Assembly (NCBI RefSeq): GCF_000682715.1
Contig: NZ_AWFH01000045.1
Coordinates: 185,507 to 249,506 of the forward strand
Direction: 5' to 3'
DNA length: 64,000 nt
Source of the DNA: Hyphomonas atlantica corrig.
GTDB lineage: Bacteria; Pseudomonadota; Alphaproteobacteria; Caulobacterales; Hyphomonadaceae
Shown piece by piece: positions 1-9,165 of the stretch (position 1 is the stretch's first letter; the number at the start of each line of letters is the position of its first letter). Made by a program: the position numbers and the translations under genes. Under the pieces are notes generated by a model. The model was not told where the DNA came from. It did not search any database and was given only the letters and a program-made list of their open reading frames with translations.

Positions 1-459
1 AGCATAGCGACTGACGTTGATGGCGTGGGCCGCGTTCTTTGTGTCCAGCCATTCCGAAGGTGATGGCAAGTCCTCTCCGAATAAAATGGAGTGTTTGTAT
101 TGCGAAACAACCCGCTTCACCGGATCACGCGCAACGAAAACCAACTTCGCATTGCCCGCGTGCTTTTTGATCAGGCGCCACGTATCCGGAAACACGTCTC
201 GCTTCGTATAATTCGGACAAAAGTCGATCTTCGGAAGATTACTCTTTCCGAACTGACGCGAATACCAACTCGCTCCGACCTCCATGTTGACCGGCGTAAG
301 AAAGAAGTCTGTTTCTTTGGACTCCGGAACGGACGCCTGCCCCGACTGACGAAACAGGTGGTACAGGGAAGTTGTACCGGCGCGCATTGCCCCAATTACA
401 ATCGCATCGGGCGCTATGTCGCTTTCCAGCGGCCTCATCTCGCAAGTGCCCATCGCCAT
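1..459 (-). CDS. Sulfotransferase family protein (3' part cut by window edge)
   Basis: Reading the minus strand from an ATG at 459 gives 153 codons that stay open to base 1, so the C-terminal part lies outside the window. The N-terminus carries a PAPS 5'-phosphosulfate-binding loop (GAMRAGTTSLYHLF, about residues 22-35), and further on the 3'-phosphate-binding type motif RDPVKRVVSQYKH. Both are hallmarks of bacterial PAPS-dependent sulfotransferases, which move sulfate to a carbohydrate or other hydroxyl. A GGAGAGGGAA ribosome site sits just before the chosen ATG; a second in-frame ATG lies two codons later. The substrate cannot be told. The 460-687 gap upstream is AT-rich and holds no gene. 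Confidence 0.8.
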   Translation of the reverse strand, partial: MAMGTCEMRPLESDIAPDAIVIGAMRAGTTSLYHLFRQSGQASVPESKETDFFLTPVNMEVGASWYSRQFGKSNLPKIDFCPNYTKRDVFPDTWRLIKKHAGNAKLVFVARDPVKRVVSQYKHSILFGEDLPSPSEWLDTKNAAHAINVSRYA

Positions 460-687
460 CAATTCCCTCTCCGAAGCAGCAAACTGTCTGCCGACAAACC
501 GCAATGCTGACGACGGAACGAAACATGATCGATGAGATTCAAAGAATCAACCACAAACCCTTAAAAACAATGGTTAAATTCCGCATTTTCCAATTATTGG
601 GCATCGCAATAACCTATCAGTTGAAACGCGAACAAACAATTCGTGCATCGAACGAAAGTTTGTGCGAGTAAATTTGTACTAAATTGG

Positions 688-2352
688 TCAGCGGGCAAAT
701 TTCTTGAATTTCAGGCGCTTCGGATTGACGGCATCTTCGCCAAGGCGTCGTTTCTTGTCCTCAAGATAGGATGAGAAGTCGCCCTCAAACCATTCGACAT
801 GCGAGTCACCCTCGAACGCCAGAATGTGCGTCGCCATTCGGTCCAGGAACCAACGATCGTGAGAGATAATCACGGCGCATCCAGGAAAGGCATCGAGCCC
901 CTCTTCCAGCGCCTGAAGCGTTTCGACGTCCAGATCGTTGGTCGGCTCGTCGAGCAGCAGCACGTTGGAGCTCTGCTTCAACATCTTGGCCAGATGCACG
1001 CGGTTACGCTCACCGCCTGACAACAGGCCAACTTTCTTCTGCTGGTCAGAGCCTTTGAAGTTGAACGCGCCGACATAGGCGCGAGAGTTCACTTCGATGC
1101 CGCCGAGGTCGATGACATCTGTGCCGCCCGAAATCTCTTCCCAGACATTCTTGCTATCATCGAGTTTGTTCCGGCTCTGGTCGACGTAGCCAAACTTGAC
1201 CGTGTCGCCGACGCGAAGTGAACCAGCATCCGGCTCTTCCTGCCCCAGAATCATCTTGAACAGGGTCGATTTACCTGCACCGTTCGGGCCGATGACGCCC
1301 ACGATACCGCCGGGCGGCAGTTTGAAGTCGAGATCTTCGATCAGCAAATTGTCGCCAAAGCCCTTCCGAAGGTTTTCAGCCTCGAGCACCACATTGCCGA
1401 GCCTTGGACCAGGGGGAATGCGGATCTGAGCGGTTGAGACCTTCTCCTTCTCAGCCTCCGCTGCCTTCTGTTCGTAGGATTGGATACGAGCCTTCGACTT
1501 GGCTTGCCGCGCTTTCGGACTGGAGCGAACCCATTCGAGTTCCTTGGCCAGCGAGCGCTGCTTGCCACGCTCTTCGCGCGCCTCTTGCTCCATCCGCTTG
1601 GCTTTCTGTTCCAACCAATCAGAGTAGTTGCCTTGGTACGGAATGCCGCGTCCACGATCGAGTTCGAGAATCCAGGTCGTGATATCATCAAGGAAGTAGC
1701 GGTCGTGGGTAACGAGGATCACACAGCCCTTGAAATTGATGAGGTAGTTCTGAAGCCAGGCCACCGTCTCTGCGTCGAGATGGTTGGTCGGTTCGTCCAT
1801 CAAAATCATGTCAGGCTTGGAGAGCAACAGCGCACAAATCGCAACGCGGCGGACTTCACCACCAGAAAGCTTCGAAACGTCTGCATCGTCAGGCGGGCAG
1901 CGCAGGGCTTCCATTGCCATCTGGATCTTTGAATCGATATCCCAGGCGTCTGCCGCGTCGATCTTCTCCTGAAGCGCGGTCATTTCTTCCATCAACTCGT
2001 CGGAATAGTCCTCTCCGAGCTTGCCGGAGATCTCGTTGAACTTGTCCAACATCTGCTTTTCAGGACATGACGCGGCGATGTTCTCAAAGACCGACTTCGA
2101 TTCGTCCAGCTTTGGCTCCTGAGGCAGATAGCCGACTTTAACGCCGTCAGCCGACCAGGCTTCGCCATTAAATTCCTTATCTTGGCCGGCCATGATGCGC
2201 AGGAGAGTCGACTTACCGGCACCGTTGACACCGACGACACCGATCTTCGCATCCGGAAGGAAGCTGAGGTGAATGTTCTCGAACACCTTCTTGCCACCGG
2301 GATAGGTCTTGGACAGACCTTGCATGTGATAAACATATTGGGGACCGGCCAT
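688..2352 (-). CDS. ettA: Energy-dependent translational throttle protein EttA (ABC-F)
   Basis: A 554-residue ABC-F ATPase with two nucleotide-binding domains and no membrane segments, matching the usual EttA length of about 555. The first Walker A (GVNGAGKST) is near residues 41-49, the first signature SGGE at 163-166 and DEPTNH at 186-191; the second domain repeats GPNGAGKST, SGGE and DEPTND. The inter-domain linker is rich in Lys, Arg and Glu, as in EttA. EttA binds the ribosomal E site and gates the first elongation steps according to the ATP/ADP ratio. That role is family knowledge; the sequence shows domain order and motifs. It is transcribed alone, and no clear terminator was seen after it. 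Confidence 0.93.
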   Translation of the reverse strand: MAGPQYVYHMQGLSKTYPGGKKVFENIHLSFLPDAKIGVVGVNGAGKSTLLRIMAGQDKEFNGEAWSADGVKVGYLPQEPKLDESKSVFENIAASCPEKQMLDKFNEISGKLGEDYSDELMEEMTALQEKIDAADAWDIDSKIQMAMEALRCPPDDADVSKLSGGEVRRVAICALLLSKPDMILMDEPTNHLDAETVAWLQNYLINFKGCVILVTHDRYFLDDITTWILELDRGRGIPYQGNYSDWLEQKAKRMEQEAREERGKQRSLAKELEWVRSSPKARQAKSKARIQSYEQKAAEAEKEKVSTAQIRIPPGPRLGNVVLEAENLRKGFGDNLLIEDLDFKLPPGGIVGVIGPNGAGKSTLFKMILGQEEPDAGSLRVGDTVKFGYVDQSRNKLDDSKNVWEEISGGTDVIDLGGIEVNSRAYVGAFNFKGSDQQKKVGLLSGGERNRVHLAKMLKQSSNVLLLDEPTNDLDVETLQALEEGLDAFPGCAVIISHDRWFLDRMATHILAFEGDSHVEWFEGDFSSYLEDKKRRLGEDAVNPKRLKFKKFAR

Positions 2353-2471
2353 GAAATGCGTCTCCTGAAGAATGGGGGAAATACGTCGCCTCAGTTACGC
2401 GGGAACGCGCGAAAATCAAGCGGGCAAGCACAACCGATCCCGGTTATCTGGTTCCTGAGCCCTAAGAGACC

Positions 2472-3098
2472 CTAACCCTCGATCTGCCTACGCTCATCTT
2501 CTGTCAGAACGCTTGCCAGCCGCTCGAGTTCGGGCCCCGCACTGTGATTGCCCATATCGTGGGCGCGGCTGAACCAGCGCCAGGCTTCAACAAAGTCTGG
2601 CTGTTCCTTTCCATGTCCACCCGCATGCGCCATACCGAGGTTGAACGCACAACGATTGTCACCCAACTCCGCGCCCTTGTCCCACCAGGCTTGTGCCTCC
2701 GCAAATTGCTTGGGACCACCCTCGCCGGTCATCATCATGACGCCCAGGAACGTAATGGCATTCACTTCACCGAGATGCGCAGCCTTCTCAAACAACGCGC
2801 GGGCCTCAACCTCGTTGCGCTCACCCCCGAGGGCACGAAGCTTCATGAAGCCGAGATTGAACATTGCAGGCGCAAGTCCCGCCTCGGCAGCTTGTGCGTA
2901 ATACGCGCGAGCGGCGGCGAAATCCTGATGCACACCCCGACCGTGGTGCAGCATCGCGCCAAAATTGTTTGCAGCAGCAGCATGGCCTGAGTCTGCAGCG
3001 CGACGCATCAACGCGGCTGACTTCATCAAGCTTTCGCCCCCTTCGCCATCAAGTAGCAAAGCCAAAGCTTGTTCGAACAAAACATCCCCGTCCGCCAT
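2472..3098 (-). CDS. Sel1-like/tetratricopeptide repeat protein
   Basis: About 208 residues made almost entirely of Sel1-type helical repeats, with recurring patterns such as AAxxGHAAAANNFGAMLHHGRG and A..LG...A..LGV....G. No signal peptide is present from the chosen start. The open frame extends 44 codons upstream, but that extension is unlike the rest of the protein, so the internal ATG at 3098 (protein begins MADGDVLFEQ) is preferred. Sel1 proteins are scaffolds for protein-protein contacts in signalling or envelope complexes; the partner is unknown. It lies upstream of ettA in the same direction with a 119-bp gap, so cotranscription is not certain. Confidence 0.75.
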   Translation of the reverse strand: MADGDVLFEQALALLLDGEGGESLMKSAALMRRAADSGHAAAANNFGAMLHHGRGVHQDFAAARAYYAQAAEAGLAPAMFNLGFMKLRALGGERNEVEARALFEKAAHLGEVNAITFLGVMMMTGEGGPKQFAEAQAWWDKGAELGDNRCAFNLGMAHAGGHGKEQPDFVEAWRWFSRAHDMGNHSAGPELERLASVLTEDERRQIEG

Positions 3099-3529
3099 GC
3101 CCCACACGATATGCAATATCGGCTCGCTGAAAAGTGATTTTGTCAGTTGCGAGCTCAGAAAGTTGAATGGGCGCTTCGCGTGTAACCCAATTGGAATATT
3201 TGATTTTTTTGGAATCTCATTCCTCTGCATGCACGTTTAGAGGTAAGTGGCACAATTCCAGATGCAGAACGCCAATTTCGCGGCAATGTTCTGCCTCATG
3301 CACTCGGGTGTACGTGGGATCACTCCGGGACTTGGCGGCGCCTTCTCGCAGCAACCTCAATGGCTTGAAACAAACACACTTTTGGAGGTCAACTTCGCCA
3401 GATGCCCACAATCAGAGGTTTTATACCTTGCCGCAAAACATCATCTGTCTTCTGTTGCTGCAATTGCAGGATCAACGGATCGACGCAAGCATGTAAGCTG
3501 GCCCAAAATCACGTTGGAGCGACGAACAC
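3099..3529. other. Intergenic region between divergent genes
   Basis: About 430 bases between the Sel1-repeat gene (leftward) and the Nudix gene (rightward), AT-richer than the surroundings. It presumably holds both promoters. I found no RNA gene, convincing inverted repeat or small gene with a ribosome site. Open frames that cross it overlap the Nudix gene and look non-coding. Confidence 0.5.
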
Positions 3530-4090
3530 ATGATCAAGCCCTGGTCCATTCTCGAGAGCCGACAGACCTTCAAAGACCGATTTCTCTCTGTCCGAACCGA
3601 TGTTTGTCAAAGGGACGATGGTCACATCATTGACCAGTACCACGTGCTTGAGTTCACAGACTGGGCGACAATCATCCCCATCACGGATTCCGGCAATATC
3701 GTGCTGATCCGGGAGTATCGTCATGCGGGCGAGGTCGTGCTGCTCGGTCTTCCCGGAGGCGTTATGGATGCCGGTGAAACTGATCCAAAAATCGCTGCGC
3801 AGCGGGAATTGGGGGAAGAAACGGGATATTCGGCGCGGGATTTCGTTCCTGTCGGGACGTGCCATCCGAACCCTGCGGTCCAAAACAACCGCCTCCACTT
3901 CTTTCTCGCGAGCGGGTGCCGAAAGACAGATGTTCAATCTCTTGACCCGAACGAAGAGATCGAAGTTCTGGAGATGCCCTATCAGGAGTTTCTTTCGTAT
4001 GAGAAATTTGATGCGCAGCACGCTCATCACGCGGCGGCACTATTTTACACCGAGCGGTATTTCGGCAAGCATCCGGAAAAACGACCGTGA
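3530..4090 (+). CDS. Nudix hydrolase, ADP-ribose pyrophosphatase-like
   Basis: 186 residues with a complete Nudix box of the form GX5EX7REUXEEXGU at about residues 76-98; the REL-GEE-TG core is intact, so Mg2+-dependent pyrophosphohydrolase activity is expected. The overall layout, with an N-terminal beta-rich region and a Pro-Asn pair about 15 residues after the box (CHPNPAVQNN), resembles ADP-ribose or sugar-nucleotide pyrophosphatases. The exact substrate is an inference. A GGAG ribosome site precedes the ATG. It heads a forward cluster with the DUF1330-like gene starting 9 bases after its stop, suggesting a small operon with the GST-like gene. Confidence 0.85.
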   Translation: MIKPWSILESRQTFKDRFLSVRTDVCQRDDGHIIDQYHVLEFTDWATIIPITDSGNIVLIREYRHAGEVVLLGLPGGVMDAGETDPKIAAQRELGEETGYSARDFVPVGTCHPNPAVQNNRLHFFLASGCRKTDVQSLDPNEEIEVLEMPYQEFLSYEKFDAQHAHHAAALFYTERYFGKHPEKRP

Positions 4091-4099
4091 GGAGATGCC

Positions 4100-4522
4100 A
4101 TGCCTGCCTTTCAACCAACTGCCGACCAATTTCGTGCCTTTCGGGATGACCCGCACGATGGCCCCGTCGCCCAGGTAAACCTGCTGAAGTTTAGAATTAA
4201 GGCTGAGTACAAACCGGAAGATCCAGAATTTGGTGAGGAAATTGACGGTCAGACAGCCTACATCCGCTATTCCGAAGCGTTCACCAAAGCTGCCGCTGAA
4301 GTCGGCGGCTCGACGACACTTCTGGCGACCACGGAACGCTATTTCATCGGTCAGGGAGACTGGGATGGCGTTCTGGTCAATCATTTTCCCAATCGACAGG
4401 CCTTCATCGCGACACTGAACCACGCTGAATACAAATCCATGTCTCGCCATAGGGACGCTGGTCTCTTGTGTCAGGAGTTGCTCGTCACCCGCCCGATCTG
4501 GCTGAGTGGAGACAAGCTATGA
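4100..4522 (+). CDS. DUF1330-like small protein
   Basis: 140 residues without signal peptide or membrane segments. The pattern VNLLKFR near the N-terminus, then a Tyr-containing stretch and F.NRQAF......AEYK..S.HRDAGL, fits the DUF1330 family of dimeric alpha-beta barrel (ferredoxin-like) proteins, whose function is unknown. A GAGGAG ribosome site lies immediately upstream. Its stop overlaps the start of the next gene by four bases (ATGA at 4519-4522), so the two are very likely translated together with the GST-like protein. The family call is by residue pattern only. Confidence 0.65.
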   Translation: MPAFQPTADQFRAFRDDPHDGPVAQVNLLKFRIKAEYKPEDPEFGEEIDGQTAYIRYSEAFTKAAAEVGGSTTLLATTERYFIGQGDWDGVLVNHFPNRQAFIATLNHAEYKSMSRHRDAGLLCQELLVTRPIWLSGDKL

Positions 4523-5511
4523 GCCGTTACGATGTTTATGGTGCGCTTGGGTCTCCGTATTCCATGAAAGTGCGGGCGGCGATGCGCGCAAAACGTTTGG
4601 TCCATACGTGGACTGGGATGACGGCCGAAGACCGGCAATCCGTTATGCCGAATGTGCGCGCGCCGGTAATTCCCGTGATCCGGAAACCGGATGGCCAATG
4701 GACGAATGATTCCACGCCCTTCCTCTTGTCGCTTGAAGGAGAGGGGCGTGATTTGCTGCCGCCCTCCCCGGTTGCGCGCTTCGCATGCCTGCTTTTGGAA
4801 GACATGGCGGACGAATGGTTCATGAAAGCAATGTTTCATTATCGCTGGGCTTATGAAGACGATGCCGAATGGTGCGCGAATTGGCTGATGTTCGACTCAT
4901 TGCCGAATGCGGGCCAAGACTCGGTTGAGGCAGCCGCAAGTACCATCCGTGAACGGCAGATTAGCCGGATGGCCCTTGTGGGCTGTACGCCCCAGACCGG
5001 CCCCTTGATCGAAGCAAGCTGGAAACGGATTTGCAGCGAGTTGGAAACTCTGGCCACGAGCCCGACCCGCTTCCTGTTTGGAGATCGCATCTCGCTCGCC
5101 GATCTCGGCTTCTACGGCCAATTGAAAGTCATGAGTGTTGATCCCACTCCGATGCTGTGGCTGCGCAAGGAAACACCCTATCTTTATCGATGGCTGGACC
5201 ATGCCGATGATGCCAGCGGAATCGATGGCGACTGGGCGGAAGGCATTGCGCCCATTGTGGAGAACCTTCTGCGCATTGCCGGCGATACATATTTGCCTTT
5301 TCTGAAGGCAAACGCGGACGCGCTTGAGCGCGGCTTGGACACTTTCTCACTTGAGATAGAGGGCCGGCCGTACGAGCAAGGCGTCTTCAAGTATCAGGCT
5401 AAATGTCTGCAATCGCTGCGCTCGGATTGGAGTGACCTGAGCGCTGACGACCAAGATGCGCTATCGTCCATGATCGGCCCCGGCAGCCGCATCCTGATGG
5501 CGGGCAGCTAG
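4519..5511 (+). CDS. Glutathione S-transferase-like protein
   Basis: 330 residues. The first 80 resemble a thioredoxin-fold GST N-terminal domain: YGALGSPYSMKVRAAM carries the Ser-Pro-Tyr-Ser active-site-type motif, and a cis-Pro region VIPVIRKPDG follows. The remaining residues are helical like a GST C-terminal domain but longer than usual (GSTs are often 200-230), and may include an extra C-terminal region. The ATG at 4519 overlaps the previous stop (ATGA) and has GGAGAC before it; an in-frame upstream GTG/ATG extension is rejected because it lies within the preceding gene. Substrate and glutathione use are unproven. Confidence 0.75.
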   Translation: MSRYDVYGALGSPYSMKVRAAMRAKRLVHTWTGMTAEDRQSVMPNVRAPVIPVIRKPDGQWTNDSTPFLLSLEGEGRDLLPPSPVARFACLLLEDMADEWFMKAMFHYRWAYEDDAEWCANWLMFDSLPNAGQDSVEAAASTIRERQISRMALVGCTPQTGPLIEASWKRICSELETLATSPTRFLFGDRISLADLGFYGQLKVMSVDPTPMLWLRKETPYLYRWLDHADDASGIDGDWAEGIAPIVENLLRIAGDTYLPFLKANADALERGLDTFSLEIEGRPYEQGVFKYQAKCLQSLRSDWSDLSADDQDALSSMIGPGSRILMAGS

Positions 5512-5612
5512 ACATTAAACTGCTCGCCAGCGCAAACCGCCTCCTTTTGGTGGTTTCCATTCTGCCAGGATCGCCTCAAACTCCCACGGTCAATCAATCG
5601 AGGAGTCCGTAA

Positions 5613-6728
5613 GTGACGAAGAAGCTGTCCGCCATATCTGATCTGCTACACCATCGGGCGCGAGGCCTGTCGAAAGGCGAGCCGATATCTTTGCCCATCA
5701 TGGCCAGCACGACCTTCATGCTGCCGGGTGACCCGGATGGAAGTCATTTCTACGGCCGCAATGGCAACCCCACGATAGAAACGGTCGAAGCGGAAATCGG
5801 CATTCTCGAGAATGCTGAAACGGTTCTCTTTCCGTCAGGCATGGCCGCGATTTCAGCCGTGTTCCACACCCTGCTTCGCCCGGGCGACAAGGTGCTTGTC
5901 CACGCGGATGGCTATTACAATGTCCGCGCTTTATTAAGCGAGCATTTCGAACCACGTGGTGTAATCGTCGAAGCCTGCGCGACGGTAGACATGGCGGACG
6001 CTGACTTGACGGAATGTCGGCTGGTGATGATCGAAACGCCGTCGAATCCGGGACTGGATGTTTGTGACATTGCTGCGATTGCGGACCGGGCGAAATCTGC
6101 TGGCGCGATCCTCGTTGCGGATAACACGACAGCCACCCCGCTCTGCCAGCAGCCACTCGATCTTGGGGCCGACATTGTGTTGATGGCTGATACGAAAGCC
6201 ATGGCCGGGCACTCTGATGTGCTCTGCGGACATGTCGCAAGCCGGGACACTTCCTTGATGAACAAGGTTCGAACCTATCGAAGATTGGCAGGCGCGATTG
6301 TCAGTCCGTTTGATGCGTATCTGCTTCATCGCGGGCTTGAGACGCTGGAATTGCGCGTTTCTCGGGCAAACCAGAATGCGCTTGCGGTGGCTAAAATGCT
6401 GAATTCGCACCCCCTTGTTCAGTCTACACGCTATCCAGGCCTCCCCCATGACGCGAGCCATGCCGTCGCGTCTCGTCAAATGCGCGAGTACGGACCAATC
6501 GTCAGCTTCACGCTGCAGGATCGACAGTTCGCAGAAAAATTTATCAATAACAACGAGTTAGCCGTGCCCGCGACCAGTTTTGGGGGTGCTCACACCTCTG
6601 CTGAATGCCGTATCAGGTGGGGCGATAAGGTCACAGATGGATTCATTCGTTTGGCCTGCGGCATTGAACCCACTGAAGACCTTGTAAACGCAACGGAAAA
6701 TGCTTTACGAGAATTGGGGTCCGAATAG
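5613..6728 (+). CDS. Trans-sulfuration PLP enzyme, cystathionine beta-lyase-like
   Basis: 371 residues of the Cys/Met-metabolism PLP family. The phosphate-binding Tyr/Arg region (HFYGRNGNPT), the FPSGMAA motif, the ETPSNPG motif, the DNT cofactor Asp and the Schiff-base Lys in ADTKAMAGH are all visible. The C-terminal arginine-containing LACGIE region that binds the substrate carboxylate is present. The family includes MetC, MetB, MetY and methionine gamma-lyase; cystathionine beta-lyase is the best guess, because of the short length and the SDVLCG sequence after the lysine, but sequence reading alone cannot settle it. The start is GTG with GAGGAG upstream. No SAM-riboswitch-like fold was recognised in the 101-base leader. 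Confidence 0.85.
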   Translation: MTKKLSAISDLLHHRARGLSKGEPISLPIMASTTFMLPGDPDGSHFYGRNGNPTIETVEAEIGILENAETVLFPSGMAAISAVFHTLLRPGDKVLVHADGYYNVRALLSEHFEPRGVIVEACATVDMADADLTECRLVMIETPSNPGLDVCDIAAIADRAKSAGAILVADNTTATPLCQQPLDLGADIVLMADTKAMAGHSDVLCGHVASRDTSLMNKVRTYRRLAGAIVSPFDAYLLHRGLETLELRVSRANQNALAVAKMLNSHPLVQSTRYPGLPHDASHAVASRQMREYGPIVSFTLQDRQFAEKFINNNELAVPATSFGGAHTSAECRIRWGDKVTDGFIRLACGIEPTEDLVNATENALRELGSE

Positions 6729-6796
6729 TCGTATAAAAGTGACTTCGCGGACGAAGTGGTATAGCGTTTGCCTCTAACGGGCAGGGGTCTCGTTTG

Positions 6797-8587
6797 ATGA
6801 AGCGTTTGAGTATAGTTCTGTTTTTTGCCTTGCTTGGTTTGGGCGTCTGGGGGTGGTTACGCATTAACCAGCCCGAACCGCCTATGGCATTGACCGAAGC
6901 GCTTCGTATAGACCAAGGCGAAATTCGGGGTGGTGTTGATCCTGACAATCCGGAAGTGGAAGTCTTTAAAGGCATCCCCTACGCCAGCGCACGTCGGTGG
7001 TCGGCGCCGACAGCTCCGCCGCAATGGGGCGCAATCACGCGTGATGCACGCGACTTCGGACCGGAATGCCTGCAGCCTCGCGGGCATATGGATCAGGTCG
7101 TAGAACGGATCATCGATGGCAATGGCCTTCCCTGGTGGAAGCGCACACTCGCTAAACGTCTTATCGCCGCTCAGCCAGAACCGCTTCAAGCAGAAGACTG
7201 CCTCTTCCTGAATGTGCGCACCGCAAATCGACACGGCATCAAAAAGCTGCCGGTTATGGTTTGGATTCACGGTGGTTCACACCAGACCGGGGCGGGATCA
7301 TCTGCATTTTATCAGGCAAATGGGCTTGTCGAAAAAGGCGTTGTACTCGTCACGTTCAATTACCGCCTCGGCCCGTTTGGATACATGGCTCACCCTGCCC
7401 TTTCCGAGGAGTCTGGAACATCTGGCAATTATGGCCTGCTCGATCAGGTTGCAGCCCTTCGTTGGGTACAGTCAAACATCAGTCGTTTCGGCGGCGACCC
7501 GAACAATGTGACGATATTCGGCGAAAGCGCAGGCGCTCAGTCAGTCAGCGAACTCATGTCTACTCCGCTGGCTGACAATCTGTATGACAAGGCCATTCTA
7601 CAAAGTGGCGTCAGCAGCTATAACGCTCTGCACCTGGACCACTCAGCCCTTCCCAACATTCAAAGCTCTGAGGAGGTCGGCGTCGAATTCCTGTCGACCC
7701 TTGCGAACGACACTGCAACAGCGGATGGTTTGCGCGCAATACCCTCTGGCGCAATCATTGATCGCGTGCTTGTACGGCAAGATCTCACCAAATACTTCCT
7801 GCCAACCGTGGACGGACAAATCTTGCCGCTGCCCATAGGTGAAGCCATTCGCGATGGCGGCGCAAAGCGCGTTCCCCTTCTGGCCGGGTACAATGCCGAT
7901 GAAGGCACGATCTTCTACCCTGATCGCAAATCACCCACTGCCCTTAGCGACACGATTTCCGGCTCAATGGCTCAACGAGAAGCAATGCTGGAAGGCGTCT
8001 TCGGCGTAAACTCGGCCAAGGCCTTGCAGGCCCTGTATGGCATGACCAGTCTTGAATCGTGGGACCGGGGCGCAGAGAAAATGCTCGGTGACGACTGGTT
8101 TGGCGTCCACACGCGATTTCTTGCAAAGGCAAACGTTGCGGCGGACCAGCCGACCTGGCTCTACCATTTCAGCCGCACGCCTCCGGGCAAGTCACAGACG
8201 CTCGGCGCGCACCACGCGGCCGAAATTCCGTTTGTCTTCAACAGTCATAGTGGCTTCCTGCCATTGTCTGGCGATGACGACATCCTGACGGAAAGAATGA
8301 CGTCTTACTGGACGAATTTTGCCAAGACCGGCAATCCGAATGGAGACGGGCTACCTGAGTGGCCCGCTTATACACCTGATGATGATATCTGGCTGGAACT
8401 CGATCACGAGATCAAGCGCATCAGCAGACTACGCGCCCGAAAGCTGGACATCTTTGAAAGCAATCTGAATCACAGGATCGATGCGATCAAGCAGTCGAAG
8501 ACGCCGCTTGAGCTGATCGAAAACACCGCGCTGCTTTCAACAGCAGCAGGCCTAGGCGGTGAGGAGCGTATCGCAAATAGCGACTAG
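6797..8587 (+). CDS. Type-B carboxylesterase/lipase, membrane-anchored or secreted
   Basis: 596 residues with a hydrophobic N-terminal segment (about residues 4-20) that serves as signal peptide or anchor. The carboxylesterase fold markers are present: EDCLFLNV, the oxyanion-hole HGG in WIHGGSH, the nucleophile elbow GESAGAQ with Ser near residue 244, an acidic residue in NADEGTIF, and the catalytic His in GAHHAAEIPFVF. Such enzymes hydrolyse carboxylic esters in the periplasm or outside; the natural substrate is unknown. The ATG at 6797 is chosen over a TTG one codon earlier because GGGG lies about ten bases ahead. Its last 36 bases overlap the convergent msrC gene. Confidence 0.87.
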   Translation: MKRLSIVLFFALLGLGVWGWLRINQPEPPMALTEALRIDQGEIRGGVDPDNPEVEVFKGIPYASARRWSAPTAPPQWGAITRDARDFGPECLQPRGHMDQVVERIIDGNGLPWWKRTLAKRLIAAQPEPLQAEDCLFLNVRTANRHGIKKLPVMVWIHGGSHQTGAGSSAFYQANGLVEKGVVLVTFNYRLGPFGYMAHPALSEESGTSGNYGLLDQVAALRWVQSNISRFGGDPNNVTIFGESAGAQSVSELMSTPLADNLYDKAILQSGVSSYNALHLDHSALPNIQSSEEVGVEFLSTLANDTATADGLRAIPSGAIIDRVLVRQDLTKYFLPTVDGQILPLPIGEAIRDGGAKRVPLLAGYNADEGTIFYPDRKSPTALSDTISGSMAQREAMLEGVFGVNSAKALQALYGMTSLESWDRGAEKMLGDDWFGVHTRFLAKANVAADQPTWLYHFSRTPPGKSQTLGAHHAAEIPFVFNSHSGFLPLSGDDDILTERMTSYWTNFAKTGNPNGDGLPEWPAYTPDDDIWLELDHEIKRISRLRARKLDIFESNLNHRIDAIKQSKTPLELIENTALLSTAAGLGGEERIANSD

Positions 8588-9019
8588 GCCCTCCTGATCC
8601 ACCTGATCGAAGGCGTCCAGTTCAGTCGAATCCACATCCAACACCGCCGCGAGCTCTCCATTCGCATCAAACACCGGAACCACAATCTCGGAGTTGCTGG
8701 CCGAGTCGCACGCGATGTGACCTGGAAATGCATGTACGTCTGGCACGATAACGGGCTCGCGACTCGAGGCGACATGCCCGCAAACACCTTTACCGAACGG
8801 GATACGCAGGCACCCCAGCGTGCCCTGATAGGGGCCGACAACCAGTTCAGCATCCTTCAACGGGTCTACGACGTAGAACCCCGTCCAGAAGAAACGCGGG
8901 GCGAAAGCCTGCGACAGAATACAGGACGCCGTTGCGTACCGCGCAGTAATGGACGTCTCGCCAGAGACGACGCTCTCGATTTCCGCCTTCAGCTCCCGGT
9001 ATCTTGCCGCCTTGTCCAT
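8552..9019 (-). CDS. msrC: Free methionine-R-sulfoxide reductase (GAF domain, fRMsr)
   Basis: 155 residues forming one GAF domain. The three cysteines of the fRMsr family are all in place (Cys70 in TLGC, Cys80 in GVCG, Cys104 in HIACD), together with the typical VPDVHAFPGHIACD and SEIVVPV blocks. The enzyme reduces free L-methionine-R-sulfoxide using thioredoxin, protecting the methionine pool during oxidative stress. The ATG at 9019 is preferred (GAGG seven bases ahead); two longer starts exist at 9031 and upstream. Its 3' end overlaps the convergent carboxylesterase by 36 bases. Confidence 0.9.
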   Translation of the reverse strand: MDKAARYRELKAEIESVVSGETSITARYATASCILSQAFAPRFFWTGFYVVDPLKDAELVVGPYQGTLGCLRIPFGKGVCGHVASSREPVIVPDVHAFPGHIACDSASNSEIVVPVFDANGELAAVLDVDSTELDAFDQVDQEGLVAICDTLLTA

Positions 9020-9165
9020 GTTCTGCCTCATCTCTGCCTTGGGCGGGCTATATCGGGTGGATGAGTTCACTTCGCAATAGGCCGTTGATGCCGCTGGAAA
9101 CCTCTGAAATAGTCAGGGAGAGTCAAGGCGCTGGAGACGACCACCGCCATGAGGGGAGACTGTTT

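Noticed and set aside
5512..5612. SAM-type riboswitch before the trans-sulfuration gene
   Set aside because: Only a weak AAACCGCC/GGTGGTTT stem is visible; no conserved aptamer core could be matched.
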